Shown piece by piece: positions 7,408 through 15,203 of a DNA stretch of 64,000 nucleotides. The stretch's first letter is position 1. The number at the start of each line of letters is the position of its first letter. Location of the stretch: contig JACDEI010000001.1 of NCBI GenBank assembly GCA_013816485.1, forward strand, positions 186,001 to 250,000. Direction: 5' to 3'. The notes below the pieces were generated by a model. The model was not told the origin of the DNA and did not search any database. It saw only the letters and a program-made list of their open reading frames with translations. The stretch comes from Planctomycetota bacterium (lineage in GTDB: Bacteria; Planctomycetota; UBA11346). A program made the position numbers and the translations under genes.

Positions 7408-8337
7408 ATGCCACGACCGGCGCGACGCGAAAAAGATGATGATGAGGAAGCTTCCTTCAACCGGCGCCCGGTGTGGAGCGGCACGGTCTCGTTCGGCATC
7501 GTCGCCATCGGCGTGAAGATGTTCACCGCCGTGCGAGACCACGACATCCACTTTCATCAGATCAGCCGCCACGACCGCAAACGCATCCGCTACCTCAAGG
7601 TGGCGGAAGGCACCACCGATGAGGTCCAGGGTAAGGACATCGTCAAAGGTTACCGCATCGCCAACGGCAGTTATGTCACCTTCGATGCGGAGGAACTCGA
7701 GCGCATCGCCGCACGGCGGAGCAAGGTCATCGAGATCGAAAGCTTCGTCGATCTCGCGGGTATCGACTCGCGGCACTTCAACCGGCCCTATTACCTACTG
7801 CCGGCCGATGACGCTGCGGGAAAACCCTACCACCTGCTGGTGCAGGCGCTGTCGCAGAGCAATCGCGTCGGGATCGCCCGCATGGTGATGCACAACAAGG
7901 AATCCCTCGTCGCGTTGCGCAGTATCGACGGCACGTTGTGTCTCGAAACCTTGCATTTCTCTGATGAAATCGTCGACCCGGATACTTTGCGCCGCAGTCG
8001 CAAGACGCCGGCCGTCGGCAGCCGTGAACTGAAGATGGCAGAGCAGTTGATCGACTCGCTCAGCGCCCCGTTCGAGCCCGCGGCCTATCGTGATGCCCAC
8101 CTGGAGCGCCTGCGTGCAGCGATCCAGCGCAAGGCCAAGGGCAAGACGCTGCTGCTCGACGAACCGCAGGCAGAGGACGGCGACGGCAAGGTGCTCGACC
8201 TGATGGAAGCGCTCCGTCGCTCGGTGGCGCGCAGCCGCAGCCACGCGCCTGCCGCTGATGGACGGTCGCGCCGCCGCACGGGCAAGGCGGCGGCGCGCAA
8301 GTCTGGCGCGGTCACTCGTCGACGAAAGGCCGGGTGA
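7408..8337 (+). CDS. ku: Ku protein, non-homologous end joining
   Basis: A 309-residue bacterial Ku. The core (about residues 20-265) begins RPVWSGTVSFGIVAIGVKMFTAV and includes GYRIANGSYVTFDAEEL, FNRPYYLLPADDAAGKPY and ELKMAEQLIDSL, all standard for the DNA-encircling homodimer that recruits LigD to double-strand breaks. The C-terminal tail (about 266-309) is rich in Lys/Arg/Ser and should bind DNA. GAGGAG precedes the ATG. It is divergent from the split ligD operon, with a shared palindromic promoter region between them. Confidence 0.95.
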   Translation: MPRPARREKDDDEEASFNRRPVWSGTVSFGIVAIGVKMFTAVRDHDIHFHQISRHDRKRIRYLKVAEGTTDEVQGKDIVKGYRIANGSYVTFDAEELERIAARRSKVIEIESFVDLAGIDSRHFNRPYYLLPADDAAGKPYHLLVQALSQSNRVGIARMVMHNKESLVALRSIDGTLCLETLHFSDEIVDPDTLRRSRKTPAVGSRELKMAEQLIDSLSAPFEPAAYRDAHLERLRAAIQRKAKGKTLLLDEPQAEDGDGKVLDLMEALRRSVARSRSHAPAADGRSRRRTGKAAARKSGAVTRRRKAG

Positions 8338-8476
8338 GGCTCATGCAATCGGCACGCAGGTGCGTGATGGCATGAGTTTTTTTGCAATGCAGCGACCTGC
8401 GCAGCGCGGCGTGGGCGGTCACTGGTTGCCATGCCGGTGGCAGGACAGGCGGCACCACCCATTCCGCGGAGCCAGC

Positions 8477-8986
8477 ATGAAAACCTTCTCCACCCCGACC
8501 CACAATCGTAGTCCAGCGCTATGGGATCCGTTCTCCGCCTTTGTCGAGATGCGCCGTCACCTGGATGTGTTCATGCACGGTGTGCTCAGCCAGCAATGCA
8601 TCTCAGGAGCGAACTGGCGGCCAGCGATCGACGTCGACGAGGACGAGCACAGTTTCACCATCCACATTGAGGTCCCTGGGTGGGAGAAGCAGGACGTGGC
8701 GGTCGAGATCGGCCAGCACATCCTCACCATCCGAGGACAACGTGGTGGAGACAACACCCATGAGATCACCGCGGGACGGTCGGCGGGACAGTCGGCGGGC
8801 GGACGTCGGGGAGGATCCTTCAGCCAGTCGCTTCGCCTGCCGCCGACGATCGCTGCCGAGCACATCCGCGCGCGGTTCGAACGCGGCCTGTTGAGCGTCC
8901 GTCTGCCGAAACAACGGCAGGCGGAACCCCAACGCCTCGCCATCACCAGCGCACCCGGCAGCGACCGCGAACTGGTGGGTGGGTGA
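8477..8986 (+). CDS. Hsp20-family small heat-shock protein
   Basis: A 169-residue small chaperone. The alpha-crystallin domain (about residues 47-155) shows WRPAIDVDEDEHSFTIHIEV, PGWEKQDVAVEI and the conserved end pattern GLLSVRLPK. A Gly/Ser/Arg-rich loop (GRSAGQSAGGRRGGS) replaces part of the usual mid-domain linker. It should form oligomers that hold unfolding proteins. The stop overlaps the ATG of the next gene by one base (TGATG), so the two genes are probably coupled. Confidence 0.85.
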   Translation: MKTFSTPTHNRSPALWDPFSAFVEMRRHLDVFMHGVLSQQCISGANWRPAIDVDEDEHSFTIHIEVPGWEKQDVAVEIGQHILTIRGQRGGDNTHEITAGRSAGQSAGGRRGGSFSQSLRLPPTIAAEHIRARFERGLLSVRLPKQRQAEPQRLAITSAPGSDRELVGG

Positions 8987-10365
8987 TGTCTATGGCACAC
9001 ACGCGTGGACGTCTGCGGGTGCTCGGCATCGGCGACAGCGGTGATCTCGGTGACCTCTACGCGCACCTGCAGCGGTACGGCCATGAAGTGCGGATGGCGG
9101 TGGAGGATCCGGCCTACCACGATGTCTTCCGTGGACTGGTGGAACACACCGCGGACTGGCGCAAGGACCTGGCGTGGATCCGCGAAGCCGGTCGCGACGG
9201 CATCATTCTGTTCGAGACCGCGCACCACGGGGCGCTCCAGGACGAGCTGCGGCGCGACGGTTTCCAGGTCATCGGCGGCTGCGCATTCGGTGATCGGCTG
9301 GAAGGCGAGCGCGAACTGGGACAGGCGGTGCTGCACCAGGCGGGCCTGCAGACGGCAGCAACCTGGTGCTTCAGGGACCTCGATGCGGGCATCGCCTACA
9401 TCCGTGCACGCCCACGCCGGTACGTGGTGAAACACAATGGCCACCACCTTCCCTCGACGCGCACGCACGTCGGGACGTTTGCCGATGGCGGGGACGTCAT
9501 CGCGCTGTTGCAGGAGCATGCGCGTCAGGGTGTGGAGAAGGTGGACTTCGTGCTGATGGATGCGGTCGATGGCGTCGAGACCGGCGTGGGCGCCTATTTC
9601 GATGGCCGCCGCTTCGTCGGACCGGTGTGCCTGGACTGGGAGCACAAACGATTCTTTCCCGGCGACCTCGGCGAATTGACCGGTGAGATGGGCACGGTGG
9701 TGACCTATGAGGGTGGCGGGCGGTTGTTCGCCGACACGCTCGTGCACCTCGCGCCGGTGCTCGCGGAACACGGCTACTGCGGCTACATCAATCTCAACAC
9801 CATCATCAACGAGGAGGGGGTGTGGCCGCTGGAGTTCACCTGTCGCTTCGGTTACCCCGGCTTCGCCATCCTCGCGGCGTTGCATCGTGATGGGTGGGAA
9901 GGATTGCTGCGGCTGCTCTGTGGCCAACCGGCGCGGGTCCTCACCCATCCCGGTTTCGCCGTCGGCGTGGTGGTGACGGTTCCGCCCTTCCCATACCTCG
10001 CCACGCCACATCCCTCACGCGGCCTGCCGATCCGTTTCCAGGGTGGACTGAGCGCTGACGATCTTGACCACGTGCATTTCGGCGAAGTCGATTTCTCCAG
10101 CGGCGAGCCGGTGGTTGGCGGTGTCAGCGGCTATGTCCTGGTGATCACCGGCCGCGGTCCCGACGTTTCCTCGGCGCGGCGCGAGGCCTACCGTCTGCTC
10201 GGTCGGACCCAGATCCCCAACGCACGCTACCGCCATGACATTGGCTGCCGCTACATTGAGCGCGATGCAGCCTTGCTGGCGAAGTACGGTTATTCCGCCG
10301 TGGCAGCGGCATCCGCATCAGCATCAGCTTCGATGCTGGTAACATCAGCGAACCACGCGCGGTAG
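8986..10365 (+). CDS. PurD-like ATP-grasp protein, probably not a purine enzyme
   Basis: A 459-residue protein with the layout of phosphoribosylamine-glycine ligase: an N-terminal beta-alpha domain (RVLGIGDSGDLGDLYAHL), an ATP-grasp core (YVVKHNGHHLPSTRTHVGTF; DFVLMDAVDGVETGVGAYFDG) and EFTCRFGYPGF near residue 280. In PurD the last motif reads E-N-R-F-G-D-P-E; here the DPE part is changed, so a different ligase activity is possible. It starts at ATG 8986, overlapping the hsp20 stop. The last 76 bases overlap the convergent gene, where a hexamer repeat encodes an Ala-Ser run. Confidence 0.75.
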   Translation: MSMAHTRGRLRVLGIGDSGDLGDLYAHLQRYGHEVRMAVEDPAYHDVFRGLVEHTADWRKDLAWIREAGRDGIILFETAHHGALQDELRRDGFQVIGGCAFGDRLEGERELGQAVLHQAGLQTAATWCFRDLDAGIAYIRARPRRYVVKHNGHHLPSTRTHVGTFADGGDVIALLQEHARQGVEKVDFVLMDAVDGVETGVGAYFDGRRFVGPVCLDWEHKRFFPGDLGELTGEMGTVVTYEGGGRLFADTLVHLAPVLAEHGYCGYINLNTIINEEGVWPLEFTCRFGYPGFAILAALHRDGWEGLLRLLCGQPARVLTHPGFAVGVVVTVPPFPYLATPHPSRGLPIRFQGGLSADDLDHVHFGEVDFSSGEPVVGGVSGYVLVITGRGPDVSSARREAYRLLGRTQIPNARYRHDIGCRYIERDAALLAKYGYSAVAAASASASASMLVTSANHAR

Positions 10366-11213
10366 CAGGCGAAACAGCGCGCACCGGCGTTCAGCCGCAT
10401 CAAGGCACCTTCGGCGATCCATGCCGCCGTGTTCGGATCGGCCTCCACCAGCGGGGCGATGATCTCGGCGTTCCAGGCGGCGGAATGTTTGACGTCGAGC
10501 ACCGCGTGGACGTCGAAGTAACGCCGCTCAGTCGGACCCAGCCCGAGACGGCGCAGGCCGGCGGCGACCTGGGCGACGCGGCCGGGCGCGGTCAGCTCCA
10601 CGACGCCCAGAGCGCCGAGCGAGTGGTAGGTGTAGTTTCGGCGCGTGGCCAAGCCGAGCATGAGATTGCCCAGCGCCAGCGCCGGCCACACGGTGGTGTC
10701 GATGGCGACGGGAAGCGCCAGGGTGTGCACCAACTGTTCGAGCATCCGTCCGTGCATACCGTCGGCACTGCCGCGTCCCATCTCGTCCCAATAGTTGCGC
10801 GCGAGTTCGAGTTTGGCGCGCACCGGCAGCTTCACCTGCGTGAACGCCACCAGGTCGTCGAAGCCGGCTTCACCGGCGGCCTCTTGCGTCAGGAACCAGC
10901 GCATCTGCGCAAATGAAGCCTCGCGCGCGAGCCAGGGGAACAACCGATCGTTCTGTCCTGGCCCATGTTCGCGCAAGGCGTTGAACCACGTCAGGAATCC
11001 GTCGACCGTGGTCGGTGCCTGGGCCGCCACCGCAGAGACGGCCCGCCGCTCGTTGCTGAGCAGGCGTTCTTCCCACGCCAACAGGCTCAGGCAGTCAGCC
11101 GTCGCGTCATCATCCGGCCCGCGCGGTTGTAGGCGGTTGGCGTTCGCGTGCGCCAGCCGGCGGTGCAGGGACGGAACGCGGTGGCGAGGATCAGCCGTCG
11201 GCGCGCTGCTCAT
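10290..11213 (-). CDS. Haem-oxygenase-like putative diiron protein
   Basis: A 307-residue helical protein resembling the iron-containing redox enzyme / haem-oxygenase-like diiron oxidase (HDO) group, which includes CADD, UndA and SznF. Candidate metal ligands are the Glu and His of NYWDEMGRGSADGMHGRM (about residues 145-162) and the H-x3-D-x2-H pattern in FDVHAVLDVKH (about 235-245). The substrate is unknown. The start overlaps the methyltransferase stop (ATGA). The C-terminus ends in an Ala-Asp/Glu repeat (EADADADAA) encoded in the overlap with the convergent PurD-like gene. Assignment to HDO is inference from motif spacing. Confidence 0.65.
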   Translation of the reverse strand: MSSAPTADPRHRVPSLHRRLAHANANRLQPRGPDDDATADCLSLLAWEERLLSNERRAVSAVAAQAPTTVDGFLTWFNALREHGPGQNDRLFPWLAREASFAQMRWFLTQEAAGEAGFDDLVAFTQVKLPVRAKLELARNYWDEMGRGSADGMHGRMLEQLVHTLALPVAIDTTVWPALALGNLMLGLATRRNYTYHSLGALGVVELTAPGRVAQVAAGLRRLGLGPTERRYFDVHAVLDVKHSAAWNAEIIAPLVEADPNTAAWIAEGALMRLNAGARCFACYRAWFADVTSIEADADADAAATAE

Positions 11214-12253
11214 GGCCAACACCACGCGCTGCCATTGGCCTGCGCTTTTACCGGACTCCTCTGCCGCACCCGCGGCGCGGCGGTGGTATTGCCGACGATC
11301 ACCGACACCACCGCCAGCCGTTCGACCTGGGCCTGGGAATAGACCGGGTTGGCCAGATCGCCACCGAATACGTCCACATCGAGCTCCTCGTACTGGGCCG
11401 GACGACCGCTCGCACGCAGCATCGGTGCCAGGGCATCGGCCAGCAGGTCGCGTCCAGCAACCACGGGGGCTCCGCTGTAGAGCACCAGGCAACCGTCAGG
11501 AGCCAGCAGCGGCAGAGCCGCCTCCACCATGCGCAGAGCCACCGTGATACCGAGTTCGCCGCCATCACGGTAAAGGCGATGCTCCGCATCGATGATGAAG
11601 GGCGGGTTGGCGATGATCGCGTCAAAGCCGCCGTCGACGGTGGTCGCCAGGTCGGTGCACAACACTTGCACCTGATCACAACCGGCGAGAGCGGCGTTGA
11701 TGCGCGCGTAGCGCACCGCCTGGGCGTTGATGTCGGTGAGCACCACCTCGTCGTAGCGCTCGGCCAGGCTGAGCGCCGCCGCCCCGGTTCCCGCGCCGAT
11801 CTCCAGCAGGCGTGCGCCGCCGGCGAGCGTCCGGCGTAGCAGATGGACGAAGCGGTAGGTGTCCGGACCGAAGAACACCGCATCGCGTTCCCGGGTCGGA
11901 TACCCGGAATGCAGGACGATGCGGCTGCCAATGGTGGAGAAACGGATACGTGAGCGCAGCCGTCCCTCAGGGAGCATATCGAGCGCATCGGCGGCATGCA
12001 GGGCGGCGAGCAGACGATGCGGCAGCAGGCCGGCATGGAATGGCAGGTTCCAGCCGAAGACCTCGCAGAGATCCCGCGCGGCACGTGGGCCCATGCGCTT
12101 GAGGATCACCGCATGGGTGTCCGGGGTGACGGTGGTGAAGCGGTAGTCGCACAGCTGCAACAGCCGTCCGGCCAGGAACAGCGCGGCATCGAGCGGAGCG
12201 TTGGCGAGCGCCGGAAAGAGCATCACGGGCAGCACGGGGGTCGAGGTGATCAT
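11210..12253 (-). CDS. HemK/PrmC-like class I methyltransferase
   Basis: A 347-residue SAM-dependent methyltransferase. The SAM-binding motif LLEIGAGTGAAALSLA is at about residues 147-162, followed by VVLTDINAQAV and the NPPF catalytic motif (IIANPPFIID, about 213-222) typical of N-methyltransferases acting on glutamine, adenine or guanine. A roughly 140-residue N-terminal domain may select the substrate. It is the middle gene of an operon with 4-base ATGA overlaps at both ends (DUF72 upstream, diiron-like protein downstream), so its product is likely made in step with theirs. Confidence 0.8.
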   Translation of the reverse strand: MITSTPVLPVMLFPALANAPLDAALFLAGRLLQLCDYRFTTVTPDTHAVILKRMGPRAARDLCEVFGWNLPFHAGLLPHRLLAALHAADALDMLPEGRLRSRIRFSTIGSRIVLHSGYPTRERDAVFFGPDTYRFVHLLRRTLAGGARLLEIGAGTGAAALSLAERYDEVVLTDINAQAVRYARINAALAGCDQVQVLCTDLATTVDGGFDAIIANPPFIIDAEHRLYRDGGELGITVALRMVEAALPLLAPDGCLVLYSGAPVVAGRDLLADALAPMLRASGRPAQYEELDVDVFGGDLANPVYSQAQVERLAVVSVIVGNTTAAPRVRQRSPVKAQANGSAWCWP

Positions 12254-13041
12254 GCGCGTGCTCCGGATGGGCGGTCCCCGGCGGGACCGGGTTGTTCAAG
12301 GCAGCTAGTGACGAGGTCCTGTAACCGTCGGGCATCGTCGATGGCGGCGCCATCGGCGGTGTTATTGAAGAAGATGAAGGCATCAGCTCCACGCGCGGAC
12401 CAGGCGCACAGCAGATCGGCGTCGGCGCGCAGCGCGGCGTCACTGTACGAACCGCGGTAGCCTCCTGCCGTGCCATGACGGCGGAGGTAGAGCACGGGTC
12501 CTTCTGAGGGCAGCCCGGCGACCGGGCAGACCGGCATGTCGGCGACACACCAGGTCGCGTGCGCCCGTCTCAGGATCTCCGCAGTACGCTCGTCGAACCA
12601 ACCCGGGTGACGGAACTCGATCACCAGCGGCCATCGTGGATCGCCCATCGCCGCGCGCGCGTCAGCGAGGAAATCACGCAACCGGACGTGGTCAGGCGCG
12701 AAGCTGGCTGGTAGTTGCGCCAGGAGCGGTCCCAGGTGATCCCCCAACTGCCACGCACTGATGGCGAAATCCTCCAACAGCGCACGGCAATCATGCAGCC
12801 GGTGGAAATGCGTGATGCTGTGCGGCAGTTTGAGCGCGGCGATGAAACCACGCGGCATGGTGTCACGCCAACGACGCACCATGTCACCACTGGGAGTGCG
12901 ATAGGCGGTGCCGTTGATCTCCACGGCGGTGAAGTGCGTGACGTAATGTGCGAGCTGTTGTTCGGCCGGCAGCCCCGGCGGATAAAACACCCCATGCCAT
13001 TCGCGGTATGCCCAACCACTAGTGCCGATGAAGACGGTCAT
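12250..13041 (-). CDS. DUF72 TIM-barrel family protein
   Basis: A 263-residue DUF72 protein, beginning MTVFIGTSGWAYREWHGVFYPPG as most members do. Further conserved pieces are TAVEINGTAYRTPS, FIAALKLPHSITH, LVIEFRHPGWFDE, YLRRHG and DAFIFFNNTADGAA. The family folds as a TIM barrel with an unsettled biochemical role, possibly a nuclease. The start at 13041 matches the family N-terminus; the longer frame to 13176 does not. A -24/-12-like motif sits just upstream, predicting a nearly leaderless message. It is first in the three-gene operon. Confidence 0.85.
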   Translation of the reverse strand: MTVFIGTSGWAYREWHGVFYPPGLPAEQQLAHYVTHFTAVEINGTAYRTPSGDMVRRWRDTMPRGFIAALKLPHSITHFHRLHDCRALLEDFAISAWQLGDHLGPLLAQLPASFAPDHVRLRDFLADARAAMGDPRWPLVIEFRHPGWFDERTAEILRRAHATWCVADMPVCPVAGLPSEGPVLYLRRHGTAGGYRGSYSDAALRADADLLCAWSARGADAFIFFNNTADGAAIDDARRLQDLVTSCLEQPGPAGDRPSGARA

Positions 13042-13053
13042 GCCATGCGCGAA

Positions 13054-13069
13054 AGCCCTGAGCGTGCCA
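13054..13069 (-). promoter_or_regulatory. Sigma-54-like -24/-12 promoter for the DUF72 operon
   Basis: The - strand reads TGGCACG-CTCA-GGGCT with GG-N10-GC spacing. The predicted start is near 13043. Confidence 0.45.
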
Positions 13070-13259
13070 ACGCGTGCCGAAGCTGCGGTTGCTTGCCACA
13101 GCCACCGCCCATGCGTACGCGCATCGGTTCTCGCGCTGAGGGGAGCTGACAGACGCAGGCAAAAAAAACGTTTCACAGCAGACCCTGTCCTGCAGATTCA
13201 TCCTGGTGGTCGAACGCAGAGTTGCATTCTCTTACAGGTGGGGCACAAATTCACCCGAG

Positions 13260-13535
13260 ATGCAACACTTGGCATGGAGTTTTGATTGGCCGGTACGGCG
13301 CGCGGTGGCGGTCAGCGCCCACGGCTCCTACGTCATCACCGGCGAAGCTCACGGTTGTTGGACGGCGAGATTCACCCGCGCCGGCACCGAACAGTTCCGC
13401 CGCCCGGCGCATGAAGTCGGCAAGGCGCCGGAGTATCCTTCGGTGGCGGATGCGATGCGCGCCTGCCATCGTCACGCGGAACGCTTCTCCGACGAGTCCT
13501 CCGATCGGCTCAGCGTCTGCACACCGTTTCCCTGA
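13260..13535 (+). CDS. Small hypothetical protein
   Basis: A 91-residue frame starting MQHLAWSFDWPVRRAVAVSA. It has no signal peptide or membrane helix. Segments VSAHGSYVITGEAHGCWTARFTRAG and YPSVADAMRACHRHAERFS look like a short beta-hairpin region followed by a helix. I do not recognise the family. A weak ribosome site and competing frames in the same segment keep confidence moderate. It lies between the divergent DUF72 operon and the next + strand gene. Confidence 0.45.
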   Translation: MQHLAWSFDWPVRRAVAVSAHGSYVITGEAHGCWTARFTRAGTEQFRRPAHEVGKAPEYPSVADAMRACHRHAERFSDESSDRLSVCTPFP

Positions 13536-13692
13536 GGCGTGTCCCCGTGCACGGACCGCTCCCGTGGTGGTGCGGCAGGGCGTGGCCGCTGAAGTGCAGG
13601 ACGTTCAGCGCGGCGGTTATGCAAAGTGCAGGCCATCGCGTGATCGTCTTACATGACGCAGCGTGAAAAACGCCCTCGGCGAGCTCAAAGAT

Positions 13693-13708
13693 TGGCATGC
13701 AGCGTGCA
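13693..13708 (+). promoter_or_regulatory. Sigma-54-like -24/-12 promoter
   Basis: TGGCATG-CAGC-GTGCA with correct spacing. The predicted start near 13719 gives a 26-base leader carrying AAGGAG before the ATG at 13745, an ideal arrangement. Confidence 0.65.
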
Positions 13709-13744
13709 TGAGCGCCCATTCATCACCCCCAAGGAGTGCCAATC

Positions 13745-14161
13745 ATGGCCGCTAAGAAATCATCGTCCAATTCCCGCTCACCCGCCAAGTCCGGCTCCCG
13801 CCGCAGCAGCACCAGGAATAGTGCCAGCCGCGCCAACAAGTCAGCCTCATCGATGGTGCTGCAACTGGTCGGCGACATGGTCGGCGACAGCCTGTCGGAA
13901 TCGGTGTCGAACCTGAAATCCAAGGTCGCCGACCAAGTCGCCATCCACGGCGAGGAATACTTGGAAAGCGCCCATGAGAGCATCACCGATATCACCTCCA
14001 AGGTGGTCGCGTGGGGCAAGAAACACCCGGTGAAGACCGTCGCCGCCGCAGCGGCACTGATCGCCGTCTCGAGTTTCCTCTACGCCACACTGAACGGCAA
14101 GGCCGGACAGGTCGCGCAGCAGACCAGAAGCAAGCTCAAGGCCGCAGCCGCTAACGAGTGA
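13745..14161 (+). CDS. ElaB/YqjD (DUF883)-like membrane-anchored basic protein
   Basis: A 138-residue protein. Residues 1-35 are rich in Lys/Ser/Arg (KKSSSNSRSPAKSGSRRSS), the middle (about 40-90) is an amphipathic helix region, and a C-terminal hydrophobic helix (VKTVAAAAALIAVSSFLYAT, about 98-117) anchors it. This layout resembles the ElaB/YqjD/DUF883 stress proteins that tether ribosomes or stabilise the inner membrane. The basic N-terminus could also bind nucleic acid. AAGGAG lies before the ATG, and a strong -24/-12-like promoter precedes it. Confidence 0.6.
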   Translation: MAAKKSSSNSRSPAKSGSRRSSTRNSASRANKSASSMVLQLVGDMVGDSLSESVSNLKSKVADQVAIHGEEYLESAHESITDITSKVVAWGKKHPVKTVAAAAALIAVSSFLYATLNGKAGQVAQQTRSKLKAAAANE

Positions 14162-14408
14162 GCACCGGCACGCGCCTGTATGCGGTGGTGATCGCCACCG
14201 CCAATGGGTGACATCAGCAGCGGGTCAGCCGTCTGGCGGCATCACTGTCGTCCTACACCTTGTTGTCGCTGGTGCCGCTGGTGCCGCTGCTGGTGACCTT
14301 CCATGCGCTCTTCGGAGGACTGGTGTTGATGAACGGGTGCTGGCCTCCGGCGTCGACGCGCAGGTGCTGATCTTGTTGCTGCGGGATGCGCTGCTCAGCG
14401 CCACTAAC

Positions 14409-14467
14409 GCAACCAACCCGCAACCAACCCGCAACCAACCGCCATCAACCGCCATCAACCGCAACCA
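14409..14467. repeat. Degenerate tandem repeat inside the BrkB pseudogene
   Basis: Roughly five copies of a 10-11-base unit (GCAACCAACCC drifting to GCCATCAACC). It lies between two readable pieces of the pseudogene, so expansion may have contributed to its loss. Confidence 0.8.
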
Positions 14468-14855
14468 TTGGCACCTGGCATCCGCTGGTGCTCACCGGGC
14501 TGGCCGGCGGCAGTCTGGTGATCGGGTGGTTGGTGGCGGCGTTGCTGTTCGCCGCGATCTTCCGCTGGCTGCCGCGTGTCACCGTGGCATGGCGTGATGT
14601 GTAGCTCGGCGCCGCCATCACCGCCACGCTGTTCGTTGTCGGGCGTACGGTGAACGGGTTCTACCTGGGACAGTCGGATTTCACCGGGCGGTATGGCCCG
14701 GCGGGAGCCGTGGTGGCGCTCATCGTGTGGATCTATTACTCGGCGCAGATCCTCTTCATCGGAGCGGTCTTCACCCGCGAATACGCCGCCAGCGCCAAGC
14801 CGGGCCCGGTTCCGGCAGCCGCCGGAGCGACGCCGGGAACTCGGCGCGAAGAAGA

Positions 14856-14871
14856 TGGCACGCCCGGCGCT
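14856..14871 (+). promoter_or_regulatory. Sigma-54-like -24/-12 promoter
   Basis: TGGCACG-CCCG-GCGCT, located in the last codons of the pseudogene. The predicted start near 14882 gives a 14-base leader with GGAGG for the small basic protein at 14896. Confidence 0.55.
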
Positions 14872-14895
14872 CACTGATCCGAGTGGAGGTTTCCC

Positions 14896-15075
14896 ATGCC
14901 CACCCGTTACGATCCCAACCGTCAGACACCGGCCAAACGGCGCAGCCAAGCGGCCGAACGCACTTCACGTGGAGGCGATGCCGAACAGGCGAAACGGCAC
15001 TCGCAGGGAACAGTGGCCCCACGCGCCGAGCCCTCACGACAGGGGGCGCGTCGACACAGCGGCGGGCGGCGCTGA
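14896..15075 (+). CDS. Small, very basic hydrophilic protein
   Basis: A 59-residue protein (MPTRYDPNRQTPAKRRSQAA to the end SGGRR) rich in Arg, Lys, Gln and Ser, with no hydrophobic segment. Such composition suits a nucleic-acid-binding or intrinsically disordered stress protein, but I recognise no family. GGAGG lies 7 bases before the ATG and a -24/-12-like motif 25 bases further up, which supports a real gene despite its size. The glycine-zipper membrane protein follows about 130 bp downstream. Confidence 0.6.
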   Translation: MPTRYDPNRQTPAKRRSQAAERTSRGGDAEQAKRHSQGTVAPRAEPSRQGARRHSGGRR

Positions 15076-15203
15076 GGCAACGCGTCACTCCCCGATTGCT
15101 GACTTGGTCATTTCATCACGACACCTGGCATCGCCTAGCAAGGCGAGCGCATGGTTCTCCTGCTCGCATCCCTGCGATCGTTCATTTTTTTCCTGGAGGC
15201 GTC

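Larger units (their letters stand above)
14200..14876 (+). pseudogene. Decayed BrkB/YihY-family membrane protein gene
   Basis: Fragments of a YihY/BrkB protein are readable. RLAASLSSYTLLSLVPLVPLL (from 14230) matches the family's first membrane region. A frameshifted middle follows (VLILLLRDALLSA). The C-terminal third runs from TWHPLVLTGLAGGSLVIGWL to WIYYSAQILFIGAVFTREYA. An in-frame TAG at 14602-14604 replaces the tryptophan expected in WRDVWLGA. The 5' end is missing, at least two frame changes are needed, and a short tandem repeat of GCAACCAACC-like units (14409-14467) interrupts the gene. It is not expected to make a working protein. Confidence 0.8.

Noticed and set aside
8349-8385. Possible -24/-12 motifs upstream of hsp20
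   Set aside because: GG to GC distances are 9 and 13 bases, not 10, so they do not fit the spacing rule.
8557-10011. Long - strand frame opposite hsp20 and the PurD-like gene
   Set aside because: Antisense shadow of two recognised proteins.
15125-15140. Possible -24/-12 motif upstream of the glycine-zipper gene
   Set aside because: Spacing is 9 bases and the -24 box reads TGGCATC.
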